29,155 bases of DNA from Clostridiales bacterium (GCA_020861055.1 JAJBTD010000211.1:1-29155), one strand, 5' to 3'. Positions 1-7,577 are shown, counted from the stretch's first letter. The notes: a model not told the origin generated them from the sequence alone. Numbers and translations are program-made.

Positions 1-1
1 G

Positions 2-163
2 GTGTTCAGCCTGCTCTATACCCCGTGCGTCGCTGCCATCGCATCGGTCAGGCGGGAGCTGGGCGGCAAGTGGGCGGTTTTCGTCGTAATAGAGCAGTGC
101 GCCATCGCCTGGATCGCCGCAGCAGTTGTCCGGGCAATCGGCCTGCTGCTGGGGATGGGATAA
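2..163 (+). CDS. feoB: Ferrous iron transporter FeoB, C-terminal fragment
   Basis: This is the last 53 codons of a gene that enters from the left edge. The visible protein contains LYTPCVAAIASVRRELG followed by a hydrophobic stretch ending in GLLLGMG. The YTPCVAAI / RRELG block is characteristic of the C-terminal membrane domain of FeoB, the GTP-driven ferrous iron permease of the cytoplasmic membrane. The next gene, 12 bases downstream, encodes the small Cys-rich protein that commonly follows feoB in Firmicutes, which supports the call. The GTPase domain and the start lie outside the window, so nothing can be said about its regulation. Confidence 0.88.
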   Translation: MFSLLYTPCVAAIASVRRELGGKWAVFVVIEQCAIAWIAAAVVRAIGLLLGMG

Positions 164-175
164 CAGGTGACTGAA

Positions 176-337
176 ATGAATGCAGCCAGTATCGCCGTTT
201 TGGTCCTGATTCTCATCCTCGTCGCGGTAATTGCAGTCCACCTTTGGAGGAACAGAGGGAACCCCTGCTCCTCCTGCGGGAGAAAGGACTGCCCCTCCCG
301 AAAATCAGGTCAAGGACAAAACCCATCTGGAGATTGA
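176..337 (+). CDS. FeoB-associated Cys-rich membrane protein
   Basis: A 53-residue protein starting at ATG 176, 12 bases after the feoB stop, with a GGTGA-like ribosome site just upstream. Residues 4-22 form one hydrophobic helix (rich in A, V, L and I). It is followed by a basic stretch and a compact cysteine cluster, CSSCGRKDC, then a polar tail. The pattern of one N-terminal membrane helix plus a CxxCx4C cluster matches the small FeoB-associated proteins of Firmicutes. These are thought to assist ferrous iron uptake, possibly as a metal or redox partner; the exact role is not established. The gene is cotranscribed with feoB and followed by two hairpin terminators. Confidence 0.82.
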   Translation: MNAASIAVLVLILILVAVIAVHLWRNRGNPCSSCGRKDCPSRKSGQGQNPSGD

Positions 338-353
338 TGCCACAATCACCGTC

Positions 354-380
354 AGGAAGCCAGGAAAACCCTGGCTTCCT
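354..380 (+). terminator. Hairpin downstream of the feo genes
   Basis: A perfect 11-bp stem (AGGAAGCCAGG, with its complement at 370-380) with a 5-base loop, followed by CTGTTTCTG. It lies 16 bases after the Cys-rich protein stop. The T-run is weak, so it may act together with the second hairpin at 413-450. Confidence 0.55.
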
Positions 381-412
381 CTGTTTCTGCGTACAAGCTG
401 CCGCAATACGTT

Positions 413-457
413 GAGCCTGGAGACAGCGCACCACCACTGTCTCCAGGCTCGTTTTTT
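413..457 (+). terminator. Rho-independent terminator of the feo operon
   Basis: A perfect 14-bp stem (GAGCCTGGAGACAG at 413-426, complement at 437-450) with a 10-base loop, followed immediately by GTTTTTTC. This is a standard intrinsic terminator for plus-strand transcription. It also shields the convergent GH3 gene that ends at 556. Confidence 0.85.
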
Positions 458-518
458 CTGTCCAGCGTCCGATCTCGCTCAGGGAAGCAGCTTTGAAAGA
501 GCCGATGGAGTGTTATCT

Positions 519-544
519 ACCGGTCCTCAGGGGAAAGGACCGGT
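519..544 (-). terminator. Possible terminator of the permuted GH3 gene
   Basis: An 8-bp perfect stem (ACCGGTCC / GGACCGGT) with a 10-base loop lies 11 bases beyond the stop of the minus-strand GH3 gene. There is no clear U-run on the minus strand after it, so it may be an mRNA 3'-end structure and not an efficient terminator. Confidence 0.4.
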
Positions 545-555
545 AAGGGGAGGGT

Positions 556-3500
556 TTAGTTGGCCGCCTTGCTCTTTTTGCGCCAGCGGATGAGGACGAT
601 GCCCTCCACCAGGACCAGCGCCACGGCGACGGAGATATCAATGGTCAGGAACAGAGTGGTCATATTGTCCAGACCGGAGGTCTCTTCCGCCAGGGTGTAG
701 TTGCCGCTGTTGACCACGGTGTAGCAGATGTTCTTGCACGCCTGCCGCATGGCGGTGACCAGAGTGGCGGAGGTGTTGGTGATCTGGTTGGACTCGTAGG
801 AGAAGAAGCCCAGCATGGCGTCGTTGCCGTTGCGGACGGCGTCATCCGTGTTCTGGTAGCCGTAGGAGCCGTTCCAGTCGGTGAGCACCATGCCACGGAA
901 GCCCCACTCGTCCCGGAGGACGTCGTTGAGCAGGTCGCTGTTGGCGCCGCACCACTTGTAGCCGATGAAGTTGAAGGAGGACATGACGGCATAGGTGCCG
1001 GTTCCGCTGTTCTTCACGCAGATCTCAAAGGGCTTCAGGTAGATCTCCCGGATGGCCTGCTCGTCGGAGTAGGTCAGAAGCATGGAGCAGCGGTTGGTCT
1101 CCTGGTCGTTCATGACAAAGTGCTTGATGTAGGCGTACACCCCCTGAGAGGCAAGGCCGTTGACCGTATTGGCGGCCATGTAGCCGGCCAGGGTGCCGTC
1201 CTCGGAGTAGTACTCGAAGTTCCGGCCGCAGAAGGCGGAGCGGTGGGTGTTCATGGCGGGGGAATAGGTGCCGTAGATGCCGCAGTCGGCATACTCTGCG
1301 CCCTCGGCCACGCCGATGCGATAGGCCAGGTCCTTGTTCCAGGTCTGGGCGATGAGCAGCTCGGTGGAGTAGGCGGTGCCGTACACGCCGATGTACCAGT
1401 CGTTCAGGCCGGAGGTGCCGTCAGAGTCCAGGGTACCCACCTTGCCGATGGAGTCCACTGCCACTGTCTGGAAGCCGCCCAGGTTCACCATGTTGATCAT
1501 GTCGTCCACGGTGAGCTGATCCAGCAGGTCGTCCCACTGGGGGTCGTCATAGTCCAGGCCCATCATGTCGGACAGGGTCAGGCCGTTGTCCGCCCCGGTG
1601 GTGGGCATCTCGTCGCTGTCGTCGTCGTACAGGGTGGAGTCATAATAGGCCACGGAATGAGCGGAAACTTCTTCGCGGGTCTCGTCGTCCATCAGGTACT
1701 CGGACTCGTCGGGGGCTGCGGTGGCCTCGTCATAGTTGGCAAAGCCGTCGGCCCGGGAGAGGTAGGTCACGCTGCCAGTGGAGTAGTCCTGGAACTGGTT
1801 GACGGCGGCGGTGTCGTCGGAGGAGCGGCCGGTGACGCTGTAGTCGATGTCGGCGTCCACGGTGAAGCTGGCCTCGTCCAGAACGGTGTGGGAGTCAGAG
1901 CGGATAGAGACGGTGTACTCCCCGGCCTCCAGCACATAGCCGCCTTTCTCGGTCTTCAGGCAGTTGGAATCGTAGGAGGCCATGTCCTCCTTGGCGATCT
2001 CAAAGGAGAACGTCTGGGAAGTGCCCGGCTCCAGGGTGTCCGTCTTTTCGAAGGAGATCAGGTTGACGGAGGCCTTCTCGATGCCGCCGTTGGTGTAGGG
2101 AGGCGTGTAATAGACCTCTACCACGTCCTTGCCCGCCACAGTGCCGGTGTTGGTCACGGTCACGTCGAAGGAGACGGTGTCCCCGTTGTCGGTGAAGTTC
2201 TCCATGGTCTGCTCAAAGGTGGTGTAGCTCAGGCCGTAGCCGAAGGGGTACAGCACCTTTTCGTTGTAGTCGATCAGGCCCTCCTCTGCGGCAGTCTCAT
2301 AGAACTTGTAACCCACATAGATGTTTTCCACATAGTCCACAAAGGCGATGACTCCCTGGTAGGCGTCGTCCGCCTCGGTGAAGGCCGCCTGGAGGTCCTC
2401 CACGTTGGAATAGGTGAAGCTGCCGGAGTTGTTGTAGGTGGGGGTGTCGGTCAGGTCGTAGACGAAGGTATCGGCGGTTTTGCCGGAGGGGTTGACGGTG
2501 CCGTTCAGGATCTCGCCCAGAGCCTCCATGCCGGTGGCGCCGGTGCCGGGGGCCAGGATGACGGCTCCAATGGAGTCATACTCGTCCACCCAGCCCAGCT
2601 CCATGGTGTTGTTGGCGTTGATGACCACGATGACGTTGTCAAACTCAGAGCAGACCAGGTCGATCATGGCCTCCTCGGTGTTGGACAGCTGGAGATAGTG
2701 CTCGCCCTCGTCGAAGTCGTCGTAGTCACCGTTGTTGGTGTAGTTGCAGGCGAAGTAGGCGTAATTGCTGTTGCCGTTGGCTACGGTGTCGGCGATGTTA
2801 TAGGTGCCGTTGATGACGGCGTTCATGTCCCGGGGCACGTCCTGTCCCTCGCCGCCGGAGCGGGAGATGACGATCAGGGCGGTGTCGGAGAACTCCTTCG
2901 CCTCGTCCATCAGCGCATCGGTGTAATAATCAATGGTGGGCTCGGGCAGGGACCAGTCAGTATAGGTCACGCTGACCACGTTGCCGCCCAGGTTCCGGGT
3001 GGGGCTGTACTCGGTGTACATATCCACCAGGCTCTGGTTCACCGTAAACCCGGCGTCTGCCAGAGAGGTCAGGATGTCGATGGCGTCAGAGCTGTCGGAG
3101 GAGCCGGAGCCGGTGCCGCCGTAGATGGGGTTGGTGGAGGCCCAGCCGAACACGTTCAGGTTGGTGGTGTCGGTCAGGGGCAGGATGCCGGTGTTCTTGA
3201 CCAGCACCATGCCTTCTTCGCCGGTCTCCTGGATGATCTCCTTGGAGGCGGCCACCGATTCCTCGGACACAGAGGCGGAGCCGTTCAGGATGGGGGAGAT
3301 GTTGTTGTACATGGGGCCGAAGCAGACCACGTTGACGATGATGGTCACGCACAGGACCCAGGCCACTGCCGCAGACCAGCGGAACACATGGCGGGTTCCC
3401 TTTTTGGCGAACCAGTGGGCGGCAATCATGACGATGACAGCCACGGCCAGCATGCCCATGATGGCGTAGATGTAACCGCTGAGGGACTCTGCATAGGAAG

Positions 3501-3570
3501 CCACATCAGTTGCGCTGACGCCCATACTGGTGAAGATGGGGGTCAACAGGTCAATGAGAAGCTGTATCAT
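556..3570 (-). CDS. Membrane-anchored GH3 glycosidase with permuted domain order
   Basis: A 1004-residue beta-glycosidase of family GH3 (retaining hydrolysis of terminal beta-linked sugars). The usual order is reversed. Residues about 115-420 are the GH3 C domain, with GGTGSGSSDSSDA near 151 and ISRSGGEGQDVP, in which E241 is the likely acid/base. A fibronectin-III-like domain spans about 450-560. The (beta/alpha) catalytic domain spans about 670-930, with KHFVMNDQETNR and GFRGMVLTDWNG, in which D898 is the likely nucleophile. Two hydrophobic helices at about 33-51 and 65-86 flank a basic loop (AKKGTRHVFR), and a third lies at about 972-994 before RWRKKSK. This predicts the enzyme body outside the cell, tethered at both ends. 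GGAGG lies about 10 bases before the ATG. The gene is monocistronic and divergent from a LysR regulator. Permuted GH3 enzymes are known from ruminococci; the substrate (beta-glucoside or other) cannot be read from sequence. Confidence 0.9.
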   Translation of the reverse strand: MIQLLIDLLTPIFTSMGVSATDVASYAESLSGYIYAIMGMLAVAVIVMIAAHWFAKKGTRHVFRWSAAVAWVLCVTIIVNVVCFGPMYNNISPILNGSASVSEESVAASKEIIQETGEEGMVLVKNTGILPLTDTTNLNVFGWASTNPIYGGTGSGSSDSSDAIDILTSLADAGFTVNQSLVDMYTEYSPTRNLGGNVVSVTYTDWSLPEPTIDYYTDALMDEAKEFSDTALIVISRSGGEGQDVPRDMNAVINGTYNIADTVANGNSNYAYFACNYTNNGDYDDFDEGEHYLQLSNTEEAMIDLVCSEFDNVIVVINANNTMELGWVDEYDSIGAVILAPGTGATGMEALGEILNGTVNPSGKTADTFVYDLTDTPTYNNSGSFTYSNVEDLQAAFTEADDAYQGVIAFVDYVENIYVGYKFYETAAEEGLIDYNEKVLYPFGYGLSYTTFEQTMENFTDNGDTVSFDVTVTNTGTVAGKDVVEVYYTPPYTNGGIEKASVNLISFEKTDTLEPGTSQTFSFEIAKEDMASYDSNCLKTEKGGYVLEAGEYTVSIRSDSHTVLDEASFTVDADIDYSVTGRSSDDTAAVNQFQDYSTGSVTYLSRADGFANYDEATAAPDESEYLMDDETREEVSAHSVAYYDSTLYDDDSDEMPTTGADNGLTLSDMMGLDYDDPQWDDLLDQLTVDDMINMVNLGGFQTVAVDSIGKVGTLDSDGTSGLNDWYIGVYGTAYSTELLIAQTWNKDLAYRIGVAEGAEYADCGIYGTYSPAMNTHRSAFCGRNFEYYSEDGTLAGYMAANTVNGLASQGVYAYIKHFVMNDQETNRCSMLLTYSDEQAIREIYLKPFEICVKNSGTGTYAVMSSFNFIGYKWCGANSDLLNDVLRDEWGFRGMVLTDWNGSYGYQNTDDAVRNGNDAMLGFFSYESNQITNTSATLVTAMRQACKNICYTVVNSGNYTLAEETSGLDNMTTLFLTIDISVAVALVLVEGIVLIRWRKKSKAAN

Positions 3571-3645
3571 ATTGTTCTATCCTCCTGCTATTTTCGACGG
3601 TTGTCTGTGGTGCTTTTGAACCATGGCCACGATTCATCTGAGCAA

Positions 3646-3674
3646 ATCATAGTGCAAAAAGCGACAAATATCAA
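3646..3674 (-). promoter_or_regulatory. Promoter of the permuted GH3 gene
   Basis: On the minus strand, TTGATA (3674-3669), exactly 17 bases, then TATGAT (3651-3646). The predicted transcript starts near 3639, leaving a 5' leader of about 70 bases before the ATG at 3570. The LysR-type dyad lies just upstream of the -35. Confidence 0.7.
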
Positions 3675-3692
3675 ATACCTGTTTCGAATAGG

Positions 3693-3717
3693 CTTTTATG
3701 CTTTACAGGCATAAAAG
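3693..3717. promoter_or_regulatory. LysR-type operator between divergent GH3 and lysR genes
   Basis: An interrupted dyad with 9-bp perfect arms (CTTTTATGC / GCATAAAAG) and a 7-base spacer. Its core, ATGC-N7-GCAT, contains the T-N11-A pattern (T3699, A3711) typical of LysR-family recognition boxes. The centre (about 3705) is 66 bases upstream of the predicted GH3 transcript start, the standard activation position. It also overlaps the -35 hexamer of lysR itself, the standard arrangement for autorepression. The sequence pattern is seen directly; binding is inferred. Confidence 0.7.
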
Positions 3718-3730
3718 AAAATGGTAAAAT
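3702..3730 (+). promoter_or_regulatory. Promoter of the first lysR gene
   Basis: TTTACA (3702-3707), 17 bases, TAAAAT (3725-3730). The predicted transcript starts near 3737, 18 bases before the GTG start. The -35 sits inside the LysR-type dyad. Confidence 0.72.
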
Positions 3731-3754
3731 AGCAGGAGAAAGGGAGGCGATTTC

Positions 3755-4621
3755 GTGGAGCTTCGCGTATTACACTATTTTCTGACCGTCACCAGGGAGC
3801 AGAGCATCCTGGGGGCGGCCCAGGCCCTGCACCTGTCTCAACCGACTTTGTCCCGGCAGCTGCGGGAGATGGAGGAGGAACTGGGCAAGCAGCTCTTTAT
3901 CCGCAGCAACCGGAAAATCACCCTCACCGAGGAGGGGATGCTGCTGCGCAAGCGGGCGGAGGAGATCCTCTCTCTGGTGGACCGGACGAAGGACGAGCTC
4001 TCCCTCTCCGACGAGGTCATCGCCGGGGATATCCACATCGGGGCCGGGGAATCCGAGGGCATCCGCTTTCTGGCGAAGGCGGCGAAGGCGTTGCAGGAGG
4101 AGTATCCCCTGGTGCATTTTCACAACGTCAGCGGTGATCGTGTGACGGTGATGGAGGATCTGGACAAGGGCCTGCTGGACTTTGGCATCCTGTTCGGGGA
4201 GATCGACAGTTCCAAATATGAATCCCTGAAGCTGCCGTATACGGAGCGCTTCGGCGTCCTCATGCGCCGGGACGACCCTCTGACTCAGAAGGAGACCATC
4301 ACCTCGGCGGATTTGGCGGATAAGCCTCTCATTGTTTCCCGTCAGCCCCTGGGGGACAGCTCCATGCTCCGCGGCCTGGATGAGCGGCAGGTGGTTGCCA
4401 CCTACAATCTGCTGTTCAACGGCTCCATTATGGTGGAGAAGGGGATGGGTTATGCCATCTGCTTCGACCACATCGTCAACGTCTCCGGGGACAGCCCTCT
4501 CTGCTTCCGCCCCCTGGAGGGACAGCCGGAGATCGAGATGCACGTGGTCTGGAAGAAATATCAGGTCTTTACTAAGGCAGGGCAGAAGTTTTTGGAAAAA
4601 CTCCGGGAGATGGCGGGGTGA
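3755..4621 (+). CDS. LysR-family transcriptional regulator, likely controlling the divergent GH3
   Basis: A 288-residue regulator starting at GTG 3755, with AGGGAGG at 3741-3747 as ribosome site. Residues 1-60 form the winged helix-turn-helix (LHYFLTVTREQSILGAAQ, then LHLSQPTLSRQLREMEEELG with the conserved SQPxLSRQ recognition segment). A linker helix follows, then a periplasmic-binding-protein-like effector domain from about residue 90 to the end. Length is normal for the family (about 290-300). The only divergent neighbour is the permuted GH3, with which it shares an operator region, so it is probably that gene's activator. The inducer is unknown; a sugar or aglycone released by the enzyme is one possibility. 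Confidence 0.9.
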   Translation: MELRVLHYFLTVTREQSILGAAQALHLSQPTLSRQLREMEEELGKQLFIRSNRKITLTEEGMLLRKRAEEILSLVDRTKDELSLSDEVIAGDIHIGAGESEGIRFLAKAAKALQEEYPLVHFHNVSGDRVTVMEDLDKGLLDFGILFGEIDSSKYESLKLPYTERFGVLMRRDDPLTQKETITSADLADKPLIVSRQPLGDSSMLRGLDERQVVATYNLLFNGSIMVEKGMGYAICFDHIVNVSGDSPLCFRPLEGQPEIEMHVVWKKYQVFTKAGQKFLEKLREMAG

Positions 4622-4675
4622 GCGGCTGCGCCCAGCTATTCCTCTCAGGCATAGCCAGCCATAGGAAGAAAGCAT

Positions 4676-4704
4676 TTGATATTCTCGCCATCTCCCTCTA
4701 AAAT
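4676..4704 (+). promoter_or_regulatory. Promoter of the flavodoxin operon
   Basis: TTGATA (4676-4681), 17 bases, TAAAAT (4699-4704), 27 bases before the first start codon of the unit at 4731. It lies in the 109-base gap after lysR, so the operon need not depend on read-through from lysR. Confidence 0.7.
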
Positions 4705-4730
4705 ATAGGAAACGGAGGAGGTGGTCATCG

Positions 4731-4964
4731 GTGCCGGACGGGAACAATGAGGCTCAGCGCTTTTATCAAAATCTCGTGGACATCGGTTTTGAGGAGGCGA
4801 TGATCTCCCGGTGCGTCTTGCTACGGGAGCGAGGACGGCGCAGGGAGCTGCTGCGCACCCTGCAAAGCGGACGTCGGGATCTGCTCAATCACATCCACGC
4901 AGAACAGCAAAAGCTGGACTATCTGGACTACCTGGTCTATCAGCTCAATCAGGAGGAGGGGTAG
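4731..4964 (+). CDS. Small helical protein, function unknown
   Basis: A 77-residue highly charged protein with no signal peptide, membrane segment or cysteine cluster. It looks almost entirely helical: an N-terminal EAQRFYQNLVDIGFEEA segment, a basic RERGRRRELLRTL stretch, then a heptad-like C-terminal helix ending in LDYLDYLVYQLNQEE. The start is GTG 4731, placed by GGAGGAGG at 4714-4721 (9-base spacing). The C-terminal half resembles, from memory, the coiled-coil tail of MerR-type regulators in gut Clostridia, but there is no helix-turn-helix, so it is not a complete regulator. Only one base separates its stop from the next ATG, implying translational coupling with the flavodoxin lipoprotein. 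Its role may be regulatory or structural for that operon; no function is assigned. Confidence 0.75.
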   Translation: MPDGNNEAQRFYQNLVDIGFEEAMISRCVLLRERGRRRELLRTLQSGRRDLLNHIHAEQQKLDYLDYLVYQLNQEEG

Positions 4965-4965
4965 G

Positions 4966-6024
4966 ATGAAGCGGTTAATCGCCCTATGCCTCTCGGTCTG
5001 TATGATAATTCTGCTGACAGCCTGCGGCGCTGGGAATACAGAGGCTTCGTCTGATGTGGAAAACAACTCTCTTCCGGTGGAAGAAAACCAACTGGAAACA
5101 GAGAGTGAAACCAAACAGCCGGAAGCAGAGGCTCCGACGGAGGAATCCGCCGATGAGACGGCGGATTTTGGTAACCATATACTGGTCGCCTATTTTTCCT
5201 GTACCGGCACAACGGAGCAAATCGCCCAGTGGATCGTCGATGAAACCGGCGCAGACAGCTATCAAATCATACCGGAAACGCCCTATACAGAGGAGGACTT
5301 AAACTACAGCGACGCCTCCAGCCGAACCACCCTGGAACAGGCGGATTCTTCCGCGCGGCCCGCCATTTCCGGTGGCGTGGAGAGCATGGCGCAGTACGAT
5401 GTGATCTTTCTCGGCTACCCTATCTGGCACGGGCAGGCGCCGAGGATTATCAGCACTTTTTTGGAGAGTTATGAGTTCTCTGACGTGACGATTATCCCCT
5501 TCTGTACTTCCCATAGCAGCGGCATTGGCTCCAGTGCAGAGAATCTGCACGAGCTCTGTTCGGATGCCGTCACCTGGCTGGACGGGCAGCGGTTCTCCGG
5601 GGACGCAGTGGAAAATGACGTTGTTGACTGGGTCGATAGTCTTGTACTGCCGGAAGAACACACGGAGGTAGAACCCTTGCAAATGAACGTGCAAATCGGC
5701 GACAGTGTGTTTACCGCCACGCTGGAAGAAAACGATGCGGTCAACGCCCTTGTTGCCATGATGGAAGAAGCACCGGTTGTAGTGGAAATGAACGACTACT
5801 CCGGCTTTGAGAAAGTCGGCTCTCTTGGAGCCAGCCTGCCCGCCAGCGACAGCCGGACGACGACCCAGGCGGGAGACATCGTCCTCTATAACGGCGATCA
5901 AATTGTGATTTTCTACGGCTCCAATTCCTGGAGCTACACCCGTCTGGGCCGCATCGATGATCTGGCCGGATGGACAGAGGCCCTGGGCGGCGGCGACGTG
6001 ACCGTGACCTTTTCACTGGAATGA
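4966..6024 (+). CDS. Lipoprotein with flavodoxin domain fused to cyclophilin-like domain
   Basis: A 352-residue protein. Residues 1-20 are a lipoprotein signal (basic start, hydrophobic core, lipobox LTAC with Cys20), followed by an acidic linker to about 69. Residues 70-228 form a flavodoxin domain: ILVAYFSCTGTTEQIA gives the FMN-phosphate loop, and YDVIFLGYPIWHGQAPRII is the conserved strand and loop around the isoalloxazine ring. Residues 238-352 match the small cyclophilin-like beta-barrel family (start IGDSVFTATLEEN; GDIVLYNGDQIVIFYG; end VTVTFSLE). The lipobox places the flavin domain outside the membrane, so it would carry electrons or reduce a substrate at the cell surface. It is translationally coupled to the upstream small protein and followed by the broken hydrolase and a cytosolic flavodoxin. 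The domain calls are firm; the physiological substrate is unknown. Confidence 0.88.
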   Translation: MKRLIALCLSVCMIILLTACGAGNTEASSDVENNSLPVEENQLETESETKQPEAEAPTEESADETADFGNHILVAYFSCTGTTEQIAQWIVDETGADSYQIIPETPYTEEDLNYSDASSRTTLEQADSSARPAISGGVESMAQYDVIFLGYPIWHGQAPRIISTFLESYEFSDVTIIPFCTSHSSGIGSSAENLHELCSDAVTWLDGQRFSGDAVENDVVDWVDSLVLPEEHTEVEPLQMNVQIGDSVFTATLEENDAVNALVAMMEEAPVVVEMNDYSGFEKVGSLGASLPASDSRTTTQAGDIVLYNGDQIVIFYGSNSWSYTRLGRIDDLAGWTEALGGGDVTVTFSLE

Positions 6025-6065
6025 AATAATATCATTATAAATCATTAGAAAGCGAGGCAATCATT

Positions 6066-7040
6066 ATGGAAGAAAAGCTAAATCTGACGACAGAATGGGA
6101 CAAGGTGTTCCCCAAGAGCGACAAGGTGAACCACGGCAAGGTCACCTTCCACAACCGTTACGGCATCACCCTGGCGGCGGACCTGTACCAGCCAAAGGAT
6201 GTCAAAGGCAAGCTCCCTGCTCTCGCCGTCTGCGGCCCCTTTGGGGCGGTAAAGGAGCAGTCCTCCGGCCTGTACGCCCAGACAATTGCGGAGCGGTGTT
6301 TCCTGACCATCTCTTTTGACCCCACCTACACCTGAGAGAGCGGCGGGACCCACAGGTATATGGCCTCCCCGGATATCAACACCGAGGATTTCATGGCGGC
6401 GGTGGACTTTCTCTCCGTCCAAGACAACGTAGACCCGGAGCGCATCGGCATCATCGGCATCTGCGGCTGGGGCGGCATGGCGCTGAATGCTGCGACGCTG
6501 GATACCCGCATCAAGGCCACCGTGGCCTCCACCATGTATGACATGACCCGTGTCAACGCCAACGGCTACTTCGACAGCGAGGACAGCGAGGAGGCCCGGT
6601 ACGAAAAGCGCAAGGCCCTCTGCGCCCAGCGGATTTCCGATTACAAGAGCGGCACTTACGCCCTGGGCGGCGGCGTGGTAGACCCGCTGCCGGAGGATGC
6701 ACCGTTCTTTGTAAAGGATTATTACGACTACTATAAGACGCCCCGCGGCTACCACCCCCGCAGTCTGAACTCCAACGGCGGCTGGAATGTGACCGGGTGC
6801 CAGTCCTTCCTGAATATGCCCATTTTGCAGTACAGTCAGGAGATCCGGAACGCCGTTCTCATCGTCCACGGGGAAAAGGCTCACTCCTGCTATTTCAGCC
6901 GGGACGCCTTTGCCAAACTCACCGGTGACAACAAGGAACTGATGATCATTCCCGGAGCCGTTCACACAGATCTGTACGATCGGATGGACGTTATCCCGTT
7001 CGACAAAATGACCTCTTTCTTCCAGACTTATCTGCGCTGA
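6066..7040 (+). pseudogene. Alpha/beta hydrolase (dienelactone-hydrolase-like) interrupted by an in-frame TGA
   Basis: One reading frame encodes a whole alpha/beta hydrolase of about 324 residues, except for a TGA at codon 90 (6333-6335). Before it comes GITLAADLYQP and LPALAVCGPFGAVKEQS, ending in FDPTYT. After it the frame continues as ESGG... and MASPDINTEDF. It carries the nucleophile elbow GICGWGG (Cys133 as candidate nucleophile, as in dienelactone hydrolases), LIVHGEKAHS, and PGAVHTDLYD with candidate catalytic His300. In relatives known to me this loop reads TGESGG, so the stop looks like a GGA-to-TGA change. The possible restart at ATG 6360 has no ribosome site and would lack the first strands of the fold. 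The start has GAAAGCGAGG upstream. Probably a recent inactivation, though a sequencing error cannot be excluded. Confidence 0.8.
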
Positions 7041-7068
7041 AAATCAGTTGCGAAAGGAGATTGATTCC

Positions 7069-7548
7069 ATGTCAGGCAAACGATTAGTGGCCTATTTTTC
7101 AGCCAGCGGCGTCACCGCAGGCGTGGCAAAGAAGCTGGCACAGGCGGCAGCGGGTGATTTATATGAGATCAGGCCCCAGGAGCCGTATACAGGCGCCGAC
7201 CTGGACTGGACCAACAAGAGGTCCCGCAGTTCCTTAGAGATGAGTGACCTCTCCAGCCGTCCTGCGCTGGCAGATCAGGACGCCGGTATCGCCGGATACG
7301 ACACCATTTTCCTGGGTTTTCCCATCTGGTGGGGCGTTGCGCCTACCATCATCAACACCTTTCTGGAAAGCTACGATTTCTCCGGAAAGAGGATCGTCCT
7401 CTTTGCCACGTCCGGCGGCAGCGGATTTGGCCGGACTGCGGATATTTTGAAGGCCTCTGTCTCTGCGGAGGCGGAGATTGTCACCGGAAAGCTCCTGAAC
7501 GGAGGGCAGACCGTTGCCGACCTGAAAAAATGGGTTGAAACCGTATAA
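7069..7548 (+). CDS. Flavodoxin
   Basis: A 159-residue cytosolic flavodoxin. The start is taken as ATG 7069 because AAAGGAG at 7053-7059 is correctly spaced; a TTG at 7048 is in frame but lies before that site. VAYFSASGVTAGVAKKLA is the FMN-phosphate loop (S-A-S-G-V-T at residues 11-16). IFLGFPIWWGVAPTII and LFATSGGSGFGRTADIL are the flavin-facing loops. It closely resembles the flavodoxin half of the lipoprotein upstream (shared PYTxxDLxW/Y...SRxxLE, SSRPA, PIWxGxAPxII, TFLESY/DFS), so the two are paralogues. It lacks a signal peptide, so the operon holds one exported and one cytosolic version. It would donate or accept low-potential electrons; the partner is unknown. It is the last gene before the terminator at 7578. 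Confidence 0.88.
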   Translation: MSGKRLVAYFSASGVTAGVAKKLAQAAAGDLYEIRPQEPYTGADLDWTNKRSRSSLEMSDLSSRPALADQDAGIAGYDTIFLGFPIWWGVAPTIINTFLESYDFSGKRIVLFATSGGSGFGRTADILKASVSAEAEIVTGKLLNGGQTVADLKKWVETV

Positions 7549-7577
7549 GGGTGTATTTTGCGCCCTGTTGACAGACT

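Noticed and set aside
1120..3714. An 864-codon open frame antisense to the permuted GH3 gene
   Set aside because: Composition is dominated by Val, Gly and His repeats typical of the reverse strand of GC-rich coding DNA. It has no recognisable motif, and the sense strand encodes a clear GH3 enzyme.
6333..6400. TGA at codon 90 of the hydrolase read as selenocysteine
   Set aside because: I see no convincing SECIS-like hairpin directly after it, and the position corresponds to a Gly in the family as I recall it, not to a catalytic Cys.
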